A program made the position numbers and the translations under genes. A model generated the notes under the pieces. That model was not told the origin of the DNA, did not search any database, and worked only from the letters and a program-made list of their open reading frames with translations. From Aselliscus stoliczkanus (Eukaryota; Chordata; Mammalia; Chiroptera; Hipposideridae), in assembly GCA_033961575.1 (NCBI GenBank), contig CM066737.1, forward strand, positions 64,004,771 through 64,068,770: DNA of 64,000 bases. Reading direction: 5' to 3'. Below are positions 35,026 through 47,491 of this stretch, piece by piece (position 1 is the stretch's first letter; each line of letters starts with the position of its first letter).

Positions 35026-35572
35026 TCAAGTGTTCCCCTTAACTTTATCCTGCCTTTTAATATCTGATGGCAATGTAAGTATAGCTTATTTCTACCCTTG
35101 ATTTCTCAGTCACAGTTCCAGAGTATAGTCTATGTAAAAAATACATCTCCCCCGTTTCACTGACATATAGATTATGAGGATTGCCTTGTGATAAATAAAC
35201 CCTAATATAAATTCCACAAATACCACAACATGCAGATTTATTAATGAATGAGTTTAAATCTTCTATTAAAAATGATTTTTATAAATATTTCAGTGACCTG
35301 GTCATGACTTATGCTACCCAACTGATGACTCAGCTCTCAGCTGATATGGCGGATAAGCTGGGTGTTCCCTTTCCCTTGCTTTCAAGGATTCCTACTAAAA
35401 CTTCACACACTACCCAATGTTGCCTTTTTTTTTTTTTGCTATAGTTCCATATAACTTGAGTTAGTGATAAGCATGTACAAATATCGATATCACAGACCTT
35501 CCAATCACATAGTACCTATAGTCTCCCAAAGATCAGGGTAATCTCACTAACTTCACCTCCTTGGGACACAAT
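35026..35572. other. Unassigned sequence
   Basis: No gene or named repeat. Confidence 0.4.
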
Positions 35573-35805
35573 TATATAGTGGCAAAGTGCCTAACTTCCA
35601 GAATCAAATGGACCTGGGTTTGAATCTAAGAGAAGCAATTTATTAGCTATCTGCCCTTGGACAAATTTCTTAACCTCTCTTGTTTTTTCTTGCTTCATCT
35701 TTAAAATGGGGAAAATATTGGTACCTGCCTCAGAGTGTTGAGGAAAGAGGTAGCAAGTTAATTATTGTGAAGGGCTTAGCAAAATGTTAAGTGCATATTA
35801 TATAG
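35573..35805 (+). mobile_element. MIR SINE relic
   Basis: Clear plus-strand MIR: 'gacctgggtttgaatctaag', 'cttggacaaatttcttaacc', 'ttaaaatggggaaaat', 'gtgaagggcttagcaaaatg'. Confidence 0.85.
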
Positions 35806-36064
35806 TCAAGATGTAAACGATAGCTGCTCCTGCTGCCACCACTGCTGCAGTGTTACTGTTATTAGAGCATCATTAGAAATCCCACAGAAGCAAAATGGGA
35901 AGGGAAAAGGATGGCAAAGAATAAGGAATAAGTGGCGCATCTGCTCTGTGTATAGTATAAGTAGAGAATGATGGCTTACTAGCTCATTTCTTAAACATTC
36001 CCACATAATTCTTAAGGAAGCAAAGTGCTCTTTCTGGTTGGTCAGCTACATCTCTGATTCTTTT

Positions 36065-36165
36065 TTTTTAAGAGGGCAGTGTCACTGGCCCTCATATGTG
36101 GGATCCAAACCAGGGGCCGCTGGGGTCCCAAGCCAGCTCTTAACCAATGCGCCACTCAGCTGGCC
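36065..36165 (-). mobile_element. Short tRNA-like SINE
   Basis: Minus-strand head-only copy, flanked by ctctgattcttt (36053-36064) and ctctaattcttt (about 36166-36177), one mismatch. Confidence 0.9.
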
Positions 36166-36177
36166 CTCTAATTCTTT

Positions 36178-37627
36178 TGAACAATCCAGGTTATAAAATG
36201 AAAACCAAAGCATGATTTTGCAAGCAGTTTTGCTTTTCTTGTAAAATATGTGCACATGCCTAGGAGAAATTAGTCAGTAGGTGATGATACAGACATTTCT
36301 AAATCATCAAAACTGATTTTGGAAAAGCCTTTGGATATTCAAAAGTTTTTTGTTCCTGTTGTAATCATATAATCTGTCCAATGGAAAAATAGGTTTGTAT
36401 ATTTCTTAAATAAATGTATTTAACATCAAAGATTGGATTTGAAACTATGAATTTCTCATCTTGGGGGGCACAAGGAAGAGAAGGAGGTATTTTGGACATT
36501 GTAGAATGAGCATTTCTATCTGTAAGAAAGAATTCCAGTAGCCAAAGAGTGTCTAAGAGAGAGGTGACTCTACAGCAGAAACTGATTACCTGTCACTTTG
36601 TTCTCCTGAACACCACAGAATACTCAGTAACGTCCATCTAAAAGGTATTTTAACTAACATATTGGTACAGAATGTCCAAACTATGTAAGTGACAAAGTAA
36701 TTGTAAATGGACAAGGCTGGTAGAAACATTTAATACAGCGTGAATACTGGTGTTTATACCAAGCAACCGATATTCAGGATCACAGAGAAAGTTGAAGAAC
36801 AGGTCAAAATATATATAATTATGATGTTTTCATCATGGACAGTATAATAGCTTTAAAAAGGAGCTTTTGACTGTAAAAATACTCTTTGTATGGTATGGAG
36901 AGATGCTTTTATTTATTATTTGCCAGATTTCCAAACACCATTTAATGGCTAAAACATAATAGGTGGAGTGTATATTTATTTCCTGGGCAATGAGGTAGGT
37001 TCTTTCTGGCACACAAGAAGGAAATAAGCTTCTGCATGGTCTTTACCAAGGTTCTGTTCCAAGGTTCTGCCCAGAAACAGGTCTGGTAGAGGACTGTTTC
37101 CCATAGTCTAGCAGCCCATTTTCTTCTGAGTCATCCTAAACACATTAGATATTAAAGTGTAGAATTTCAGAATAGAAAAGCAAGTCACAGGCAAAAATGC
37201 AGATGGCCCACTGCCTTGCCTCCAGAAACCTGATGTTAGTAATGTACCTAAAGAAGACTAATCTCTCAAGATAGCACTTGCATTTAACCAAATCATAACA
37301 GCAAAAACATAATGGCTATGTTAGTTCACAGTGATTAAAAATAAGTTACAGTTGTTGAAATACTTGAAGTCTGCATGACTAGCTTATTTCCTCTCTGTAT
37401 GCATTTATATGGAATCCAAGTTATAGTCAGGAAGTTGCTTGGTGACAATAGAATCAAAACGAAGTACATTAGATAGATGAATTTTTAATGTAATCAAGCT
37501 AAGAAAGATAGTCACAGTAAAATGGAACTTACCATTGGAACTAAAATTCTTGACTCTGTTGGCAGCAATACCCTGTCCCCATTTTCACACTGGAAATAGC
37601 TGTAAATATAAAAAGGTGGCTTTTGAA
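36178..37627. other. Unassigned AT-rich sequence
   Basis: About 1.45 kb without recognisable gene, RNA or repeat. Apparently the longest clean unique stretch near the middle of the window. Confidence 0.45.
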
Positions 37628-38345
37628 AAAATGTTTTTATTAATTTCAGGTATGCAAAACAACACAGTGATTAGACATTTATATACCTCACAAATAACCC
37701 CAATAAGTATATAACCCATCTGACACTTTACATGGTTATTAGAATATGATTGACTATATTCCCCATACTGTACTTTACATCCCGTGACTCTTTTGTAACT
37801 ACCAGTTTATACTTCTTAATCCCTTCACCTTTTTCACCAAGCTCCCGAACCCTGCAACCATCTAGCAACCATCAGTTTGTTCTCTGTATCTATGAGTTTG
37901 TTTCTGTTTTGTTTGTTCATTTATTTTGTTCTTTAGATTGCACATATTAATAATATCATGTTGTATTGTCTTTCTCAGTCTGACTTATTTCACTAGCATA
38001 ATACCCTCTAGGCCCATCCATGTTGTCACAAATGGTAAGATTTCATTATTTTTATGGCGGAGTAATACTCATTGTATAAATGTACCACAGTTTCTTTATC
38101 CAATTGTCTACCGATGGGCATTTCAGTTGTTTCCATGTCTTCGCTATTGTGAATAGTGCTGCAGTAAACATGGGGGTGTATATATCTTTTCCAATTAGTA
38201 TTTTTATTTCTTTGGATAAATACCCAGAAGTTGAATTGCTGGGTCATAAGGTAGTTTTATTTTTAATTTTTTGAGGAACCTCCATGCTGTTTTCCATAGT
38301 GGCTGCACCAATTTGCAGTCCCACCAATGATACACAAGGGTTCCC
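37628..38345 (-). mobile_element. 5'-truncated L1
   Basis: Inverted tail, 3'UTR and ORF2 C-terminal region ('gcggagtaatactcattgta', 'gaattgctgggtcataaggt', 'gtggctgcaccaatttgcag'). Broken frames. Confidence 0.85.
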
Positions 38346-38998
38346 TTGAAAGGGTATTTTAAAGGCTGTTTATATCCTGGACAGTGCTTGTATGGACTCT
38401 GCCAACCTTTGTCTCTGTGGCACTCCTTTTGCATTTCAGCTACTCACCATTTTCCACCACCTTCTGATTTCCCTTAGTTTTGATAACAACATCTGGCAAA
38501 TTAGAGTCAAATCCCATGAGCTTTAAAATTGTATCAATCAGGGGTCCAGCAAGAAAGAGTGCATTTCATATGGTTCAAATAAGGAAATGGATAGATGTGA
38601 GTCACCCAGAAACTAGCACCAGTTGGAAGTTGTTATGACCACTAATTCTGAAGGGATTACAGCAACTGAGTGAAAGCAGGAACCAAAAAGAAGACTCTGT
38701 CAGTTAGGGTGTATGATCACAGAGGGGCCCAAGTACTGCTAGTGGCAAGGTGCCGGAGTAAGAAGGGCTTGGGGAAAAAGGGCTCTGACGTTTTTCTTTT
38801 CCTATCCTAACATTTCCTGATTGTGCCTCATGTTTGCCTATCCCCATGGAAAGTCAGCTGGCAAGGAAGCATGGGTAACAGTCCATAGAAGTCAGCTTCT
38901 CAGGGAACAGAGCAGGAAACACAAGGGGTAGAGATGGACATTGCTGGTGAATGTGGAGAGGGGAACAAAAGATAACCAGCATAGCAGCCATTGTATAA
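38346..38998. other. Unassigned sequence
   Basis: No gene. Parts around 38530-38900 may be old LTR, unproven. Confidence 0.35.
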
Positions 38999-39000
38999 TA

Positions 39001-39156
39001 CAGTAAAACCGTGGATTGCAAATAACATGGTTTGTGAGTGTTCTGCAAGACGAGCAAACATTTCTAATACATTTTAATGTGGTAAACGAGTGATGTCTTG
39101 CAGTATGAGTAGTTTGTTTCCGGCATGAATTATGCTCGCAAACCAAGGTATTACTA
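39001..39156 (+). mobile_element. Tigger/pogo-like MITE
   Basis: Ends cagtaaaaccgtggattgc and, inverted, tagtaataccttggtttgcg. TA flanks at 38999-39000 and 39157-39158. Interior 'tctgcaagacgagcaaacat' matches a Tigger-type non-autonomous element that I recognise. 156 bp, non-coding. Confidence 0.75.
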
Positions 39157-39178
39157 TACATGTTTCTAGAGAGCTTTT

Positions 39179-39403
39179 GTCTTAGCCTGTTCGGCTTCTA
39201 TAACAAAGTACCATAGACTGGGTGGCTTATACACAGTAGAAATTTCTCGCTCACAGTTTTGGATGCTAGGAGTCGAAAACCAGGGTGCTAATATAGTCTG
39301 GTTCTGGTGAGCACCGTCTTGTATAATAAGTTGTAGACTGCCGACTTCTGGTTGTATCCTCACATCCTCACATGGTGAACAGAGGCAAGGGTAGCTTTCC
39401 TGG

Positions 39404-39434
<31 letters not shown>

Positions 39435-39724
39435 GCTGAGCCATCCTGTCACCTGTTGGCAGCTCAGCAGCTGCTCAGCTCGGGCCAGGAATCCAACCGG
39501 CAACCCTGTTGTTCAGAGCTTGCACTCTTGAGCAAGCTCTTAACCAACTGAGCCACTCCGCTGGCCCCTGGGCCTCTTTTATGAGGACACTACTCCCATT
39601 CATGAGGACTCTACCCTCATGATTTTATCACCTTACAAAGACACCCCACTTCTTATACCATCATCTTGGGGGTAGGATTTCTAACTATGGATTTGTAGGG
39701 GACACAAATATTCAGACCATAGCA
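39179..39724 (-). mobile_element. MaLR (MLT1-like) LTR split by a SINE
   Basis: Plus strand gives the reversed LTR: 'ataacaaagtaccatagact', 'ctcacatggtgaacagaggc', then after the SINE 'ctcttttatgaggacactac', 'ggactctaccctcatgattt', and the terminal 'attcagaccatagca'. Good MLT1 order, non-coding. Confidence 0.85.
39408..39566 (-). mobile_element. Second, different tRNA-like SINE inside the LTR
   Basis: Long inverted A-tail (a T run at 39405-39433), then a tRNA-like unit on the minus strand beginning gccagcggagtggctcagtt, with a B box ggttggattcc. It shares a similar start with the dominant SINE, but the rest differs and lacks the long body. Flanks cctggtcct/cctgggcct (39399-39407, 39567-39575). 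Confidence 0.8.
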
Positions 39725-40439
39725 TCTTTTATATGTATTGTATATTCTGGTGCACTGTGTCCTGATCTGTATTCCAAATGAAAAGTCTTGTTTATCTCAT
39801 ATTCAGTGTCTTGGTCACAGTGTTTACTGTAGTCCACCAAGCACTGAAATCATAGTCTAGAAAAATAACACTGGTTCATTACTGGAACCATGGAACTGGT
39901 GAACATTGGGAGCAAATCTAAAAGCCCAAACTAAGCTAGCTTATTCCCCATTTTGGAAGAGTGTAAGAATAGATGAGTGAAGATGATAGGAACAGAGAAC
40001 ATGGGCGTGGTGAAAATACATGTGTATGGGGATGCATGTGGTCCATGGGCCAGAATCATCATTGCATACCAAGACACAGTTTTTATTTTACTTATGAGGG
40101 AACTAGTACTACTGCTGCCCTTATACTCTGGAATTCTCAATCAGAGGAGAAGATAGAGAGAAAATGATAGTGCTTGTTGGAAAGACAAAACCACTGAGTG
40201 ATTTCTAGGGAGAAAAAAGAAGTTTTGGCTTTGACATTACTTTCAAATAATTAGTTATTAAGCAAGCCCATCACTACCTAAAGCTGAAATATGCAATGTT
40301 CCAGGAAGAGGGGGGTTACATAAGTAAATTCATGTAGGCAGGCCAGAAGAAAACTGGAAACATAAGGCATGATTGAATTATTTTGGTCAGATAGGTTTTC
40401 CAAAATACTTATATTTTTATTTGTTTAATCTTCTTTCAT
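39725..40439. other. Unassigned sequence
   Basis: No gene or repeat that I can name. Confidence 0.4.
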
Positions 40440-40456
40440 AAAAAAAGTGTGGTTTT

Positions 40457-42993
40457 CACATGGTCATTTCAATAGATGCAGAAAAAGCATTTGACAAAAT
40501 CCAACAGCCATTTATGTTAAAAACCCTTAGCAAAGTGGGAATACAGGGATCATATCTCAACATAATAAAAGCCATATATGATAAACCTATAGCTAACATC
40601 ATACTCAATGGGGAAAAGCTAAAACCATTCCCCTTAAGATCAGGAACAAGACATGGCTGTCCACTTTCTCCTCTTTTATTCAACATAGTTCTGGAAGTTC
40701 TCGCCACAGCAATCAGACAACAAAAAGAAATAAAAGGCATCCAAATTGGCAAGGAAGAAGTAAAATTGTCATTATATGCAGATGACATGATACTGTATAT
40801 AGAGAACCCCAAAGACTCCATCAAAAAACTATTGGAACTGATAGACGAATTCAGTAAAGTAGCAGGATATAAAATCAATGTTCAGAAATAGGTGGCATTT
40901 GCATATACCAATAATAAACTAATGGAAAGAGAAATTAAGAAAACTGTCCCATTTACAATTGCGTCAAGAACTATAAAATACCTAGGAATAAATTTAACCA
41001 AAGTGAAAGATCGGGACTCAGAAAATTATAAGACACTGAAGAAAGAAATCATAGAAGATACAAACAAATGGAAACACCTACCATGCTCATGGATAGGAAG
41101 AATTAATATAGTTAAAATGTCCATACTGCCTAAAGCAATATATAGATTCAATGCAATTCCTATCAAACTACCAAGGGCATTTTTCACAGAAATAGAAAAT
41201 ATAATCCTAAAATTTATATGGAATCATAAAAGACCCAGAATAGCCTCGGCAATTCTGAGAAATAAGAACAAAGTCGGGGGGATCACGCTACCAGACATCA
41301 AAACCTACTACAAGGCCACAGTAATCAAGACAGTTTGGTATTGGCATAGAAACAGGCACATCGATCAGTGGAACAGAACAGAGAGCCCAGAAATAAATCC
41401 AGGCATTTACGGACAGTTAATCTATGACAAGGGAAGCAAGAATTTACACTGGAGTAAAGATAGTCTATTCAATAAATGGTGCTGGGAAAATTGGACTGAC
41501 ACATGCAAAAAAATGAAACTGGATCACCTCCTTACGCCTTACACAAGAACAAATCCAAAATGGATTAAAGACTTAAATGTAAGACCTGAAACCATAAAAA
41601 TCCTAAAAGAAAATATAGGGAGTACATTTGCAGACATTACCCGGAGCAATATTTTTACTGATACATCCCTACGGGCAAGGGAAGTAAAAGAAAAAATGAA
41701 CAAATGGGATTATATCAGACCTAAAAGTTTTTTCACAACAAAGGAAACCATTAATAAAACAAAAAGGAAGCCTACTGAATGGGAGAATATATTTGCCAAC
41801 GATATATCTGATAAGGGGTTAATATCCAAAATTTATAAAACACTCATGAAACTCAACACCAAAAAAAGAAACAACCCAATTAAAAAATGGGCAGAAGATA
41901 TGAAGAGACATTTCTCTAAAGAGGACATACAGATGGCCAACAGGCATATGAAAAAAAGTTCAGCCTCACTGGTCATTAGGGAAATGCAAATAAAAACCAC
42001 CATGAGATACCACCTCACTCCAGTAAGAATGGCTATCATCAACAAATCAACAAACAACAAGTGCTGGCGGGGCTGTGGGGAAAAGGGGACCCTGCTGCGC
42101 TGTTGGTGGGATTACAGATTGGTGCAGCCACTATGGAAGTCAGTATGGAGGTATCACAAAGAACTGGAAATAGAGCTACCGTTTGACCCAGCAATTCCAC
42201 TCCTAGCTATTTATCCTGAAAAAACCAAGACACTTATTCAAAAAAAGTTATGCACCCCTATGTTCATAGCAGCACAACTTACAATAGCTAAGACTTGGAA
42301 ACAACCAAAATGCCCATCAGTAGATGACTGGATTAAGAAACTGTGGTATATTTATACAATGGAGTATTACTCCGCTATAAAGAAGAATGAAATCGTACCA
42401 TTTGCAATGATATGGATGGACCTAGAGACTACTATGTTAAGTGAAATAAGTCAGTCAGAGAAAGACAAATACCATATGATCTCACTCATATGTGGAATCT
42501 GAAAAACTGTATGAATGAGCAAAGTAAACAGAAACTGTCTCATAGATATAGAGGAAAAATCAGGGTTGCTAATTGGGAAGGGAATGGGGATGAGGGAGAA
42601 GGGGAAGGGATTAGACAGCAAAAATAGGCAACTACAATATTGCCACTGGGATATGAAAAACAGTTTGGGGAATATAATTAATAATGTTGTAAATATTCTG
42701 TGAAATGTCAGATGATCATAGGTCTTGTTAGGGAGACCATTTCATGGATGGAGTAGAGGTTTGATCACTGCCCTATATTACTAAAGCGGAGGTGGTATAC
42801 CTACTGTAATTGAATATATATAGATAGTCACGGGATGTGGATTATACTGTGGAAGAGAGTCAGAGGAAGAGTAATAGATATATATGATATGGGGGGGGAG
42901 TGGGGTGGCGAATTGGGGGTGGGAGGTTGTCACTTTGAGGGGTAAAATGTATAACTAGTGCACTGTGTTGTACACCTGAAACTAATTAAAAAT
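40457..42993 (+). mobile_element. 5'-truncated, comparatively young L1 with 19-bp TSD
   Basis: Flanked by aaaaaaagtgtggttttca (40440-40458) and aaaaaaagtgtagttttca (42994-43012). Contains the ORF2 3' part, a 3'UTR with a G-rich tract near 42890-42927, and an A-tail. It starts exactly at reverse transcriptase motif A. The long open frame marks it as the youngest LINE copy here. Confidence 0.93.
40460..42502 (+). pseudogene. L1 ORF2 C-terminal fragment, one in-frame stop
   Basis: Encodes part of the L1 ORF2 protein (endonuclease and reverse transcriptase that drives retroposition). Visible: motif A aspartate in [10 protein letters not shown] (residues 4-13 of the frame), the catalytic YADD at 40775-40786, and the C-terminal cysteine region (about 42059-42120). 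The frame is interrupted once, by TAG at 40889-40891, and then stays open in the same frame to 42502. Endonuclease and fingers are missing. In the C-terminal CX3CX7HX4C motif (as in human ORF2) the H is R and the last C is Y. It cannot make a working enzyme. Confidence 0.9.
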
Positions 42994-43012
42994 AAAAAAA
43001 GTGTAGTTTTCA

Positions 43013-43392
43013 TACTGTTACCAAAGAAAACTGTGACTATGTTTTACTATTTAAATAACTTATTTCATGTACTTTTGACAGTTCTATTTTAAAGGAGTTG
43101 AAACTCATTTTTTTTCTTCTTGGACAATTGATGAGAGAGGGTGCCTATCTCCTTATGAATCTCTGATCTATATCATGGAAAGATGATATACTCAATCAGT
43201 TGGTACGTGAATAAATATTCCACATCTACCATGTGGTTAGCACAGACCTGGGTTCCAGACATTACAGAATTCCTTGTCTCAAGGAGCTTATGATTTGACC
43301 TGCAAGAGAAGACACACACATATAGTATTAAGATTTATGCAAGAGAATGTATAATTAACTACTACAATGTATAATGTTGTAGGGATTCAAAA
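43013..43392. other. Mostly unassigned; part of ancient repeat
   Basis: 43205-43345 resembles the ancient mammal-wide repeat called at 21305 ('cagacattacagaattcctt', 'caaggagcttatgatttgac'). The rest is unassigned. Confidence 0.4.
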
Positions 43393-43402
43393 CAAGTCAC
43401 CC

Positions 43403-43878
43403 TAGGGCCGGCCAAGTGGCGTGTTGGTTAAGAGCTGGCTTGGGATGCCAGCTCTGAGCAGCAGGGCCCCAGTTTGGATCCCACATTAGGGCCAGTGACA
43501 CTGCCCTCTACAGCTAAGATGGTGAACAACAGCTCCACCTGCAGCTGGGCTGCTGTGAGTCGCCAGTGATGGCTTAGGTTGCAGCGGGGCTGCAGTGGGC
43601 TGCCATAAGCTACCATGAATGGCTGGCCACCAGCAGGAGTGACCAGCAGCTGGCATGAGCCGCAGTGAGCCACCATGAGCTGCCATCCAATGGCCAGCGA
43701 GCGACTGCCTCACCTGGGAAGAGCGCAACATGGGCCAGTGAAGTGACATCCTCCACAACTAGACTGAAGAACAAAAGGACAGCAACTTCTCTGTTCCCCT
43801 TCCCTGATTCCCCAATGCTGTTCTCCTCCCCCAATTCCCTAATAAAATCTTTAATAAAAAAAAAAAAAGAAAAAACAC
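43403..43878 (+). mobile_element. Long tRNA-like SINE (long form) with TSD
   Basis: Plus-strand full-length copy: head gggccggccaagtggcgtgt, B box region near 43470, body, then ccctaataaaatctttaat and an A-tail. Duplication caagtcaccc at 43393-43402 and 43879-43888. Frames over it are incidental. Confidence 0.93.
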
Positions 43879-43888
43879 CAAGTCACCC

Positions 43889-46485
43889 CAAAATGTGTAT
43901 GTAGATTATTTTGTGTTAAAAGCAACGGAAACCGTGCAGGCTCAAGAGAAACTTCTGCCACCCCATCCCTGTCTTTAACTACCTAGAAGAATTTGAACTA
44001 GGGCCCTTGCCCATAATGAGAGATTATCAGGGATAACTTTTTATAATCTATATTCATCGGGCAGGGAAAATTTCTAGATAGAATACATCTGCTTTTCTTA
44101 TCATCCTGCAATGACCCTCTGAAGCCCCGTAGCACCTTACCTCATTCTTAGCTCAGAATGCCATATACGCCTCATTTTAGCTTTCTGTCTCTGACCCTGT
44201 CATGTATGTAGGGTATCCACACATATGTCTATAATTAAATTTGGTTGTTTTCTCTTGTTAATCTGAGTCTTGTAGATTTAATTATTAGACCAGCTGAAAG
44301 TATGTTGAGGGTAGAGGAAAGTTTCTTCCCCCCACCCCCCACAATATACACTGTAAGTTCTAGAACATCAGTAAGGGCTGGAGTACTTAAGATGACATGG
44401 GTGAAGTGGAACCTGATTTAGACTGTAAACCATGAGTAAGATTTGCATAGCTAAAAGGAATAGGGAGGGGATTACCAATATGAACCTCATCTTAGTTATA
44501 AGTGTTCTAAATATTTGCCCAATGTGCCTTTTCCTGTTAAGTTTTTCTTACGGTGTTCCTACAATGTAGAAATTTATGTGTTTATGTATTTAAAGTTTTA
44601 AATCCTTTGTTTTGCAATTTATTTCATTCCTTTTATGCTTGGAAACCCTTCCATATACTTAGTTATGTATCAACCTCCATTTTCTTTTGGAATTTTTATG
44701 TTACGTTATAATAATTGATTTTTTGTCAGTTTATTTTCATGTATTTTGTGAAATAAGAATCTAATCTTTTCATATATTAATTTTTCTACAACAGCATTTT
44801 TTTTTGGTAATGATTCATCACTTCTCAATTGTTTAACATCCTTTCTTTACATGTTAAATTCCATAGTATGTTAAATTTTGTTTCAGAGTTAGATTATTTT
44901 TACTATTAATGTGTCTTTAGATTCTTATACCAGTACCACATTTTAAAGTCATTTTACATTTATAATATACCTTAGCATTTTGTTTTTTTCTGATATGAAT
45001 TGGCTATTTTTCTCTGGTTATTCCCCAGGTGCCCTTGAAATCATTTTGTCAATAAACAAAAATTCTCATTGTGATCATTTTTGGATTTTTTAAAATACTT
45101 TTAACTACTATTTTTTACTACTTTCAACTATAATCATATCCTCTGACATATAACTTGTACTCCAGCCAACTTAGATTTTTGTCATTTCCTTGCTTTCTGC
45201 TCCAATACATTTACTCATTCTGTTCTCTTATCTTTACATATTAAAATTCTACCCATCCTTCAAGGTTCATTTCAACATTATCTCCTTATCTTTGAGGAAG
45301 CCTTTTCCTGATCAACCCATAATATTGTGTTTGTTCTTTCATGTAATTGGTCATCTTTTGTGTTATTTTACAATTTCCTATAATTTGAGGGCAGAGGCAG
45401 TATCAAGTTAATCTGTCTCCCCAGTAACAACTAGCATAGTGCCCACGATACTCACCTTTGGTGTAAAGAGCCTTGAGACTCCTTAGATACCAACATGGTG
45501 GGTGCAGAATTTTGCTATTGTTATTGACAATTGTGACATTCTTATTATGTATGCTAATATAAACCGAGTAAGGATTTAAAACATCAGTTGATATGGATAT
45601 AATTGATACGGAAAAGTCTGTCTTCACAGGACTGAGTTTTCCTCACAGGGTGCTAATAATTCTATTATTTTTATGAGTACTTTTTTTTTCCTTATGAATC
45701 ACCCATTTTATAAAACTTTTTAAAAAGTTATCAAGTTCTATAAAGAATGAAAAATGAAGATGTTGTTCTTTCCTAATTTGGTGCTGTTCACAAGCGTGAC
45801 TCCCAGTTTGTTACTTATACTGTAGTAGGTATTCTCTATCACAGGATCTATTTCCAAATTACAAAAGATAATATACATTTTAATTGGATCCCTGTTATCT
45901 ATCTAAAAACTGCAAATGAAATAATTACTTAACATTCTACCTTCGAGATTTTATCCATTTTTAATGACTAAATTCTACTTTCATGTTAAAAAAGTTCAGC
46001 ACTCATCAGCAATTATGAATATAAAAATAAAGTATAATGATGTAATAAAATACAGTACATAAAAATGGTGCAGAAATATAACTGGTGGTTATTAAGAGAT
46101 AATGCCTGCAGTACTGAATAGTGTCATCCTTTGGCACAAATATTAAGGTGAAGAAAAGTCATTATTTAAAGAACAGGGGAGTAATTTATAAACATCATAT
46201 TTATAATGCAGCCTGATTTACAGGAATAACACTGGATTACAAAGACAAGGAGGATTGAGTAGAAGAATGGTGTTCTTATGTCCATCCATCCTCTACAACA
46301 GATACTTTTCTGTCCTAAGGCAAAAAAATCCTATCTTGACTTTAGTTTTCTCATTTGTTTAAAATAGAGAAAACATCACTTATTTAATTACTTCATGTAA
46401 TTTTAATAATTGAAAAATAAAGCAAAAGATAGAAAAAATATTGACAAATTAAGCTGTCTTATATAAATGTGAGTGAAGGTTTAAA

Positions 46486-46487
<2 letters not shown>
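43889..46487. other. Unassigned AT-rich sequence
   Basis: About 2.6 kb. 44500-45100 resembles eroded antisense L1 ORF2 text, 45180-45420 resembles an L2-like tail; neither is firm. No gene seen. Confidence 0.35.

Positions 46488-46522
<35 letters not shown>
46488..46522. repeat. (CA)n microsatellite
   Basis: About 16 uninterrupted CA units. Confidence 0.95.
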
Positions 46523-46523
<1 letters not shown>

Positions 46524-47156
46524 GTTGCACTGGTATTGGTTTGAAGGACTGTTTTCGTCAATTAGAAGACAGTGTATGCTCCACAATAATTTTTTCAACA
46601 CTCTTCAGTATAAGTTCACAGACACAAATGTGACTAGGAAATAGAATAAAACAGAGGGCTCTTCAAGTTATCCATTGCTGAAAAAAAATGTGAACTCATT
46701 AGAGACTTCTAAGATACATTTCTTAGGTCACTTGTATGACAGACCCTCTAGGTCATTTCTAAGATTTAAAATCTCCAATTTTAGTAAGGAAAGAAAATTT
46801 GAATTAAGTCTAACAAACAGAGGATTATGTTACCGAGCAAGGGCTTGCTGCCTGATGCACACAGGAGCCAAAGTTATGACACCAGCCTCTGAGAAAAGAA
46901 AGAACTATTTGATGCTGACTTGATCTGCAGGAAATGGGAGACACCACTCAAATCTGTTTTCCTAATCTTGAGTTTGGACAAATTTTAAGGATTAGGGAGA
47001 AAAGGGTGACAGGAAGTCATGCTGGCAGGCCAAGTTTTCATTGGAGGGTTTTTGAACTTGGCCAATTGTGGTATAGCATTAAGGGGCAAGAGAAAGCACA
47101 AAGGAATTCCAATCTAGCAGGGTTTGATTGGTCAGTTCTGTATTTGTCCATATTTG
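46523..47156. other. Unassigned, possibly LTR-derived
   Basis: No gene. Base composition and phrases in 46830-47156, continuing at 47500-47700, suggest an old LTR, but I cannot assign a family. Confidence 0.3.
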
Positions 47157-47164
47157 GTCTAGGT

Positions 47165-47491
47165 CAGGGGTCTGCAAACTTTTGAGCTGGAAGAGCTGCC
47201 AGGGGTTGGCAAACTGCCACTTGCGAGCCACATGCGGCTCTTTGGTATGTACATGTGGCTCTGAAGTAAAATTGAAAATGAAAATAAAACTATTATAGTT
47301 TCATTTATAAAATTTTTAAAGGATATTATTCACATAATGATGATTACGTAAAAGTATATTTATGGCTCTCGAATAATTTTTAAATTGTTGTGAGGGACAG
47401 GATTGGCTCTTCCAGGGTTTGGCAAAGTTTTGAGACACAATGTACCCAAAGAGCTGCATGTGGCTCTCGAGCCGTAGTTTGCTGACCCCTG
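47165..47491 (+). mobile_element. hAT-type MITE with perfect 8-bp TSD
   Basis: 327 bp. Ends caggggtctgcaaac and, inverted, caggggtcagcaaac. Flanked by gtctaggt at 47157-47164 and 47492-47499. An 8-bp duplication and CAGGG-type ends are hAT hallmarks. A second terminal-like motif (caggggttggcaaac) lies inside, at about 47200. Non-coding. Confidence 0.92.

Noticed and set aside
40460..42502. Functional L1 ORF2
   Set aside because: The endonuclease and the N-terminal reverse transcriptase are absent, there is an in-frame TAG, and cysteine-motif residues are changed.
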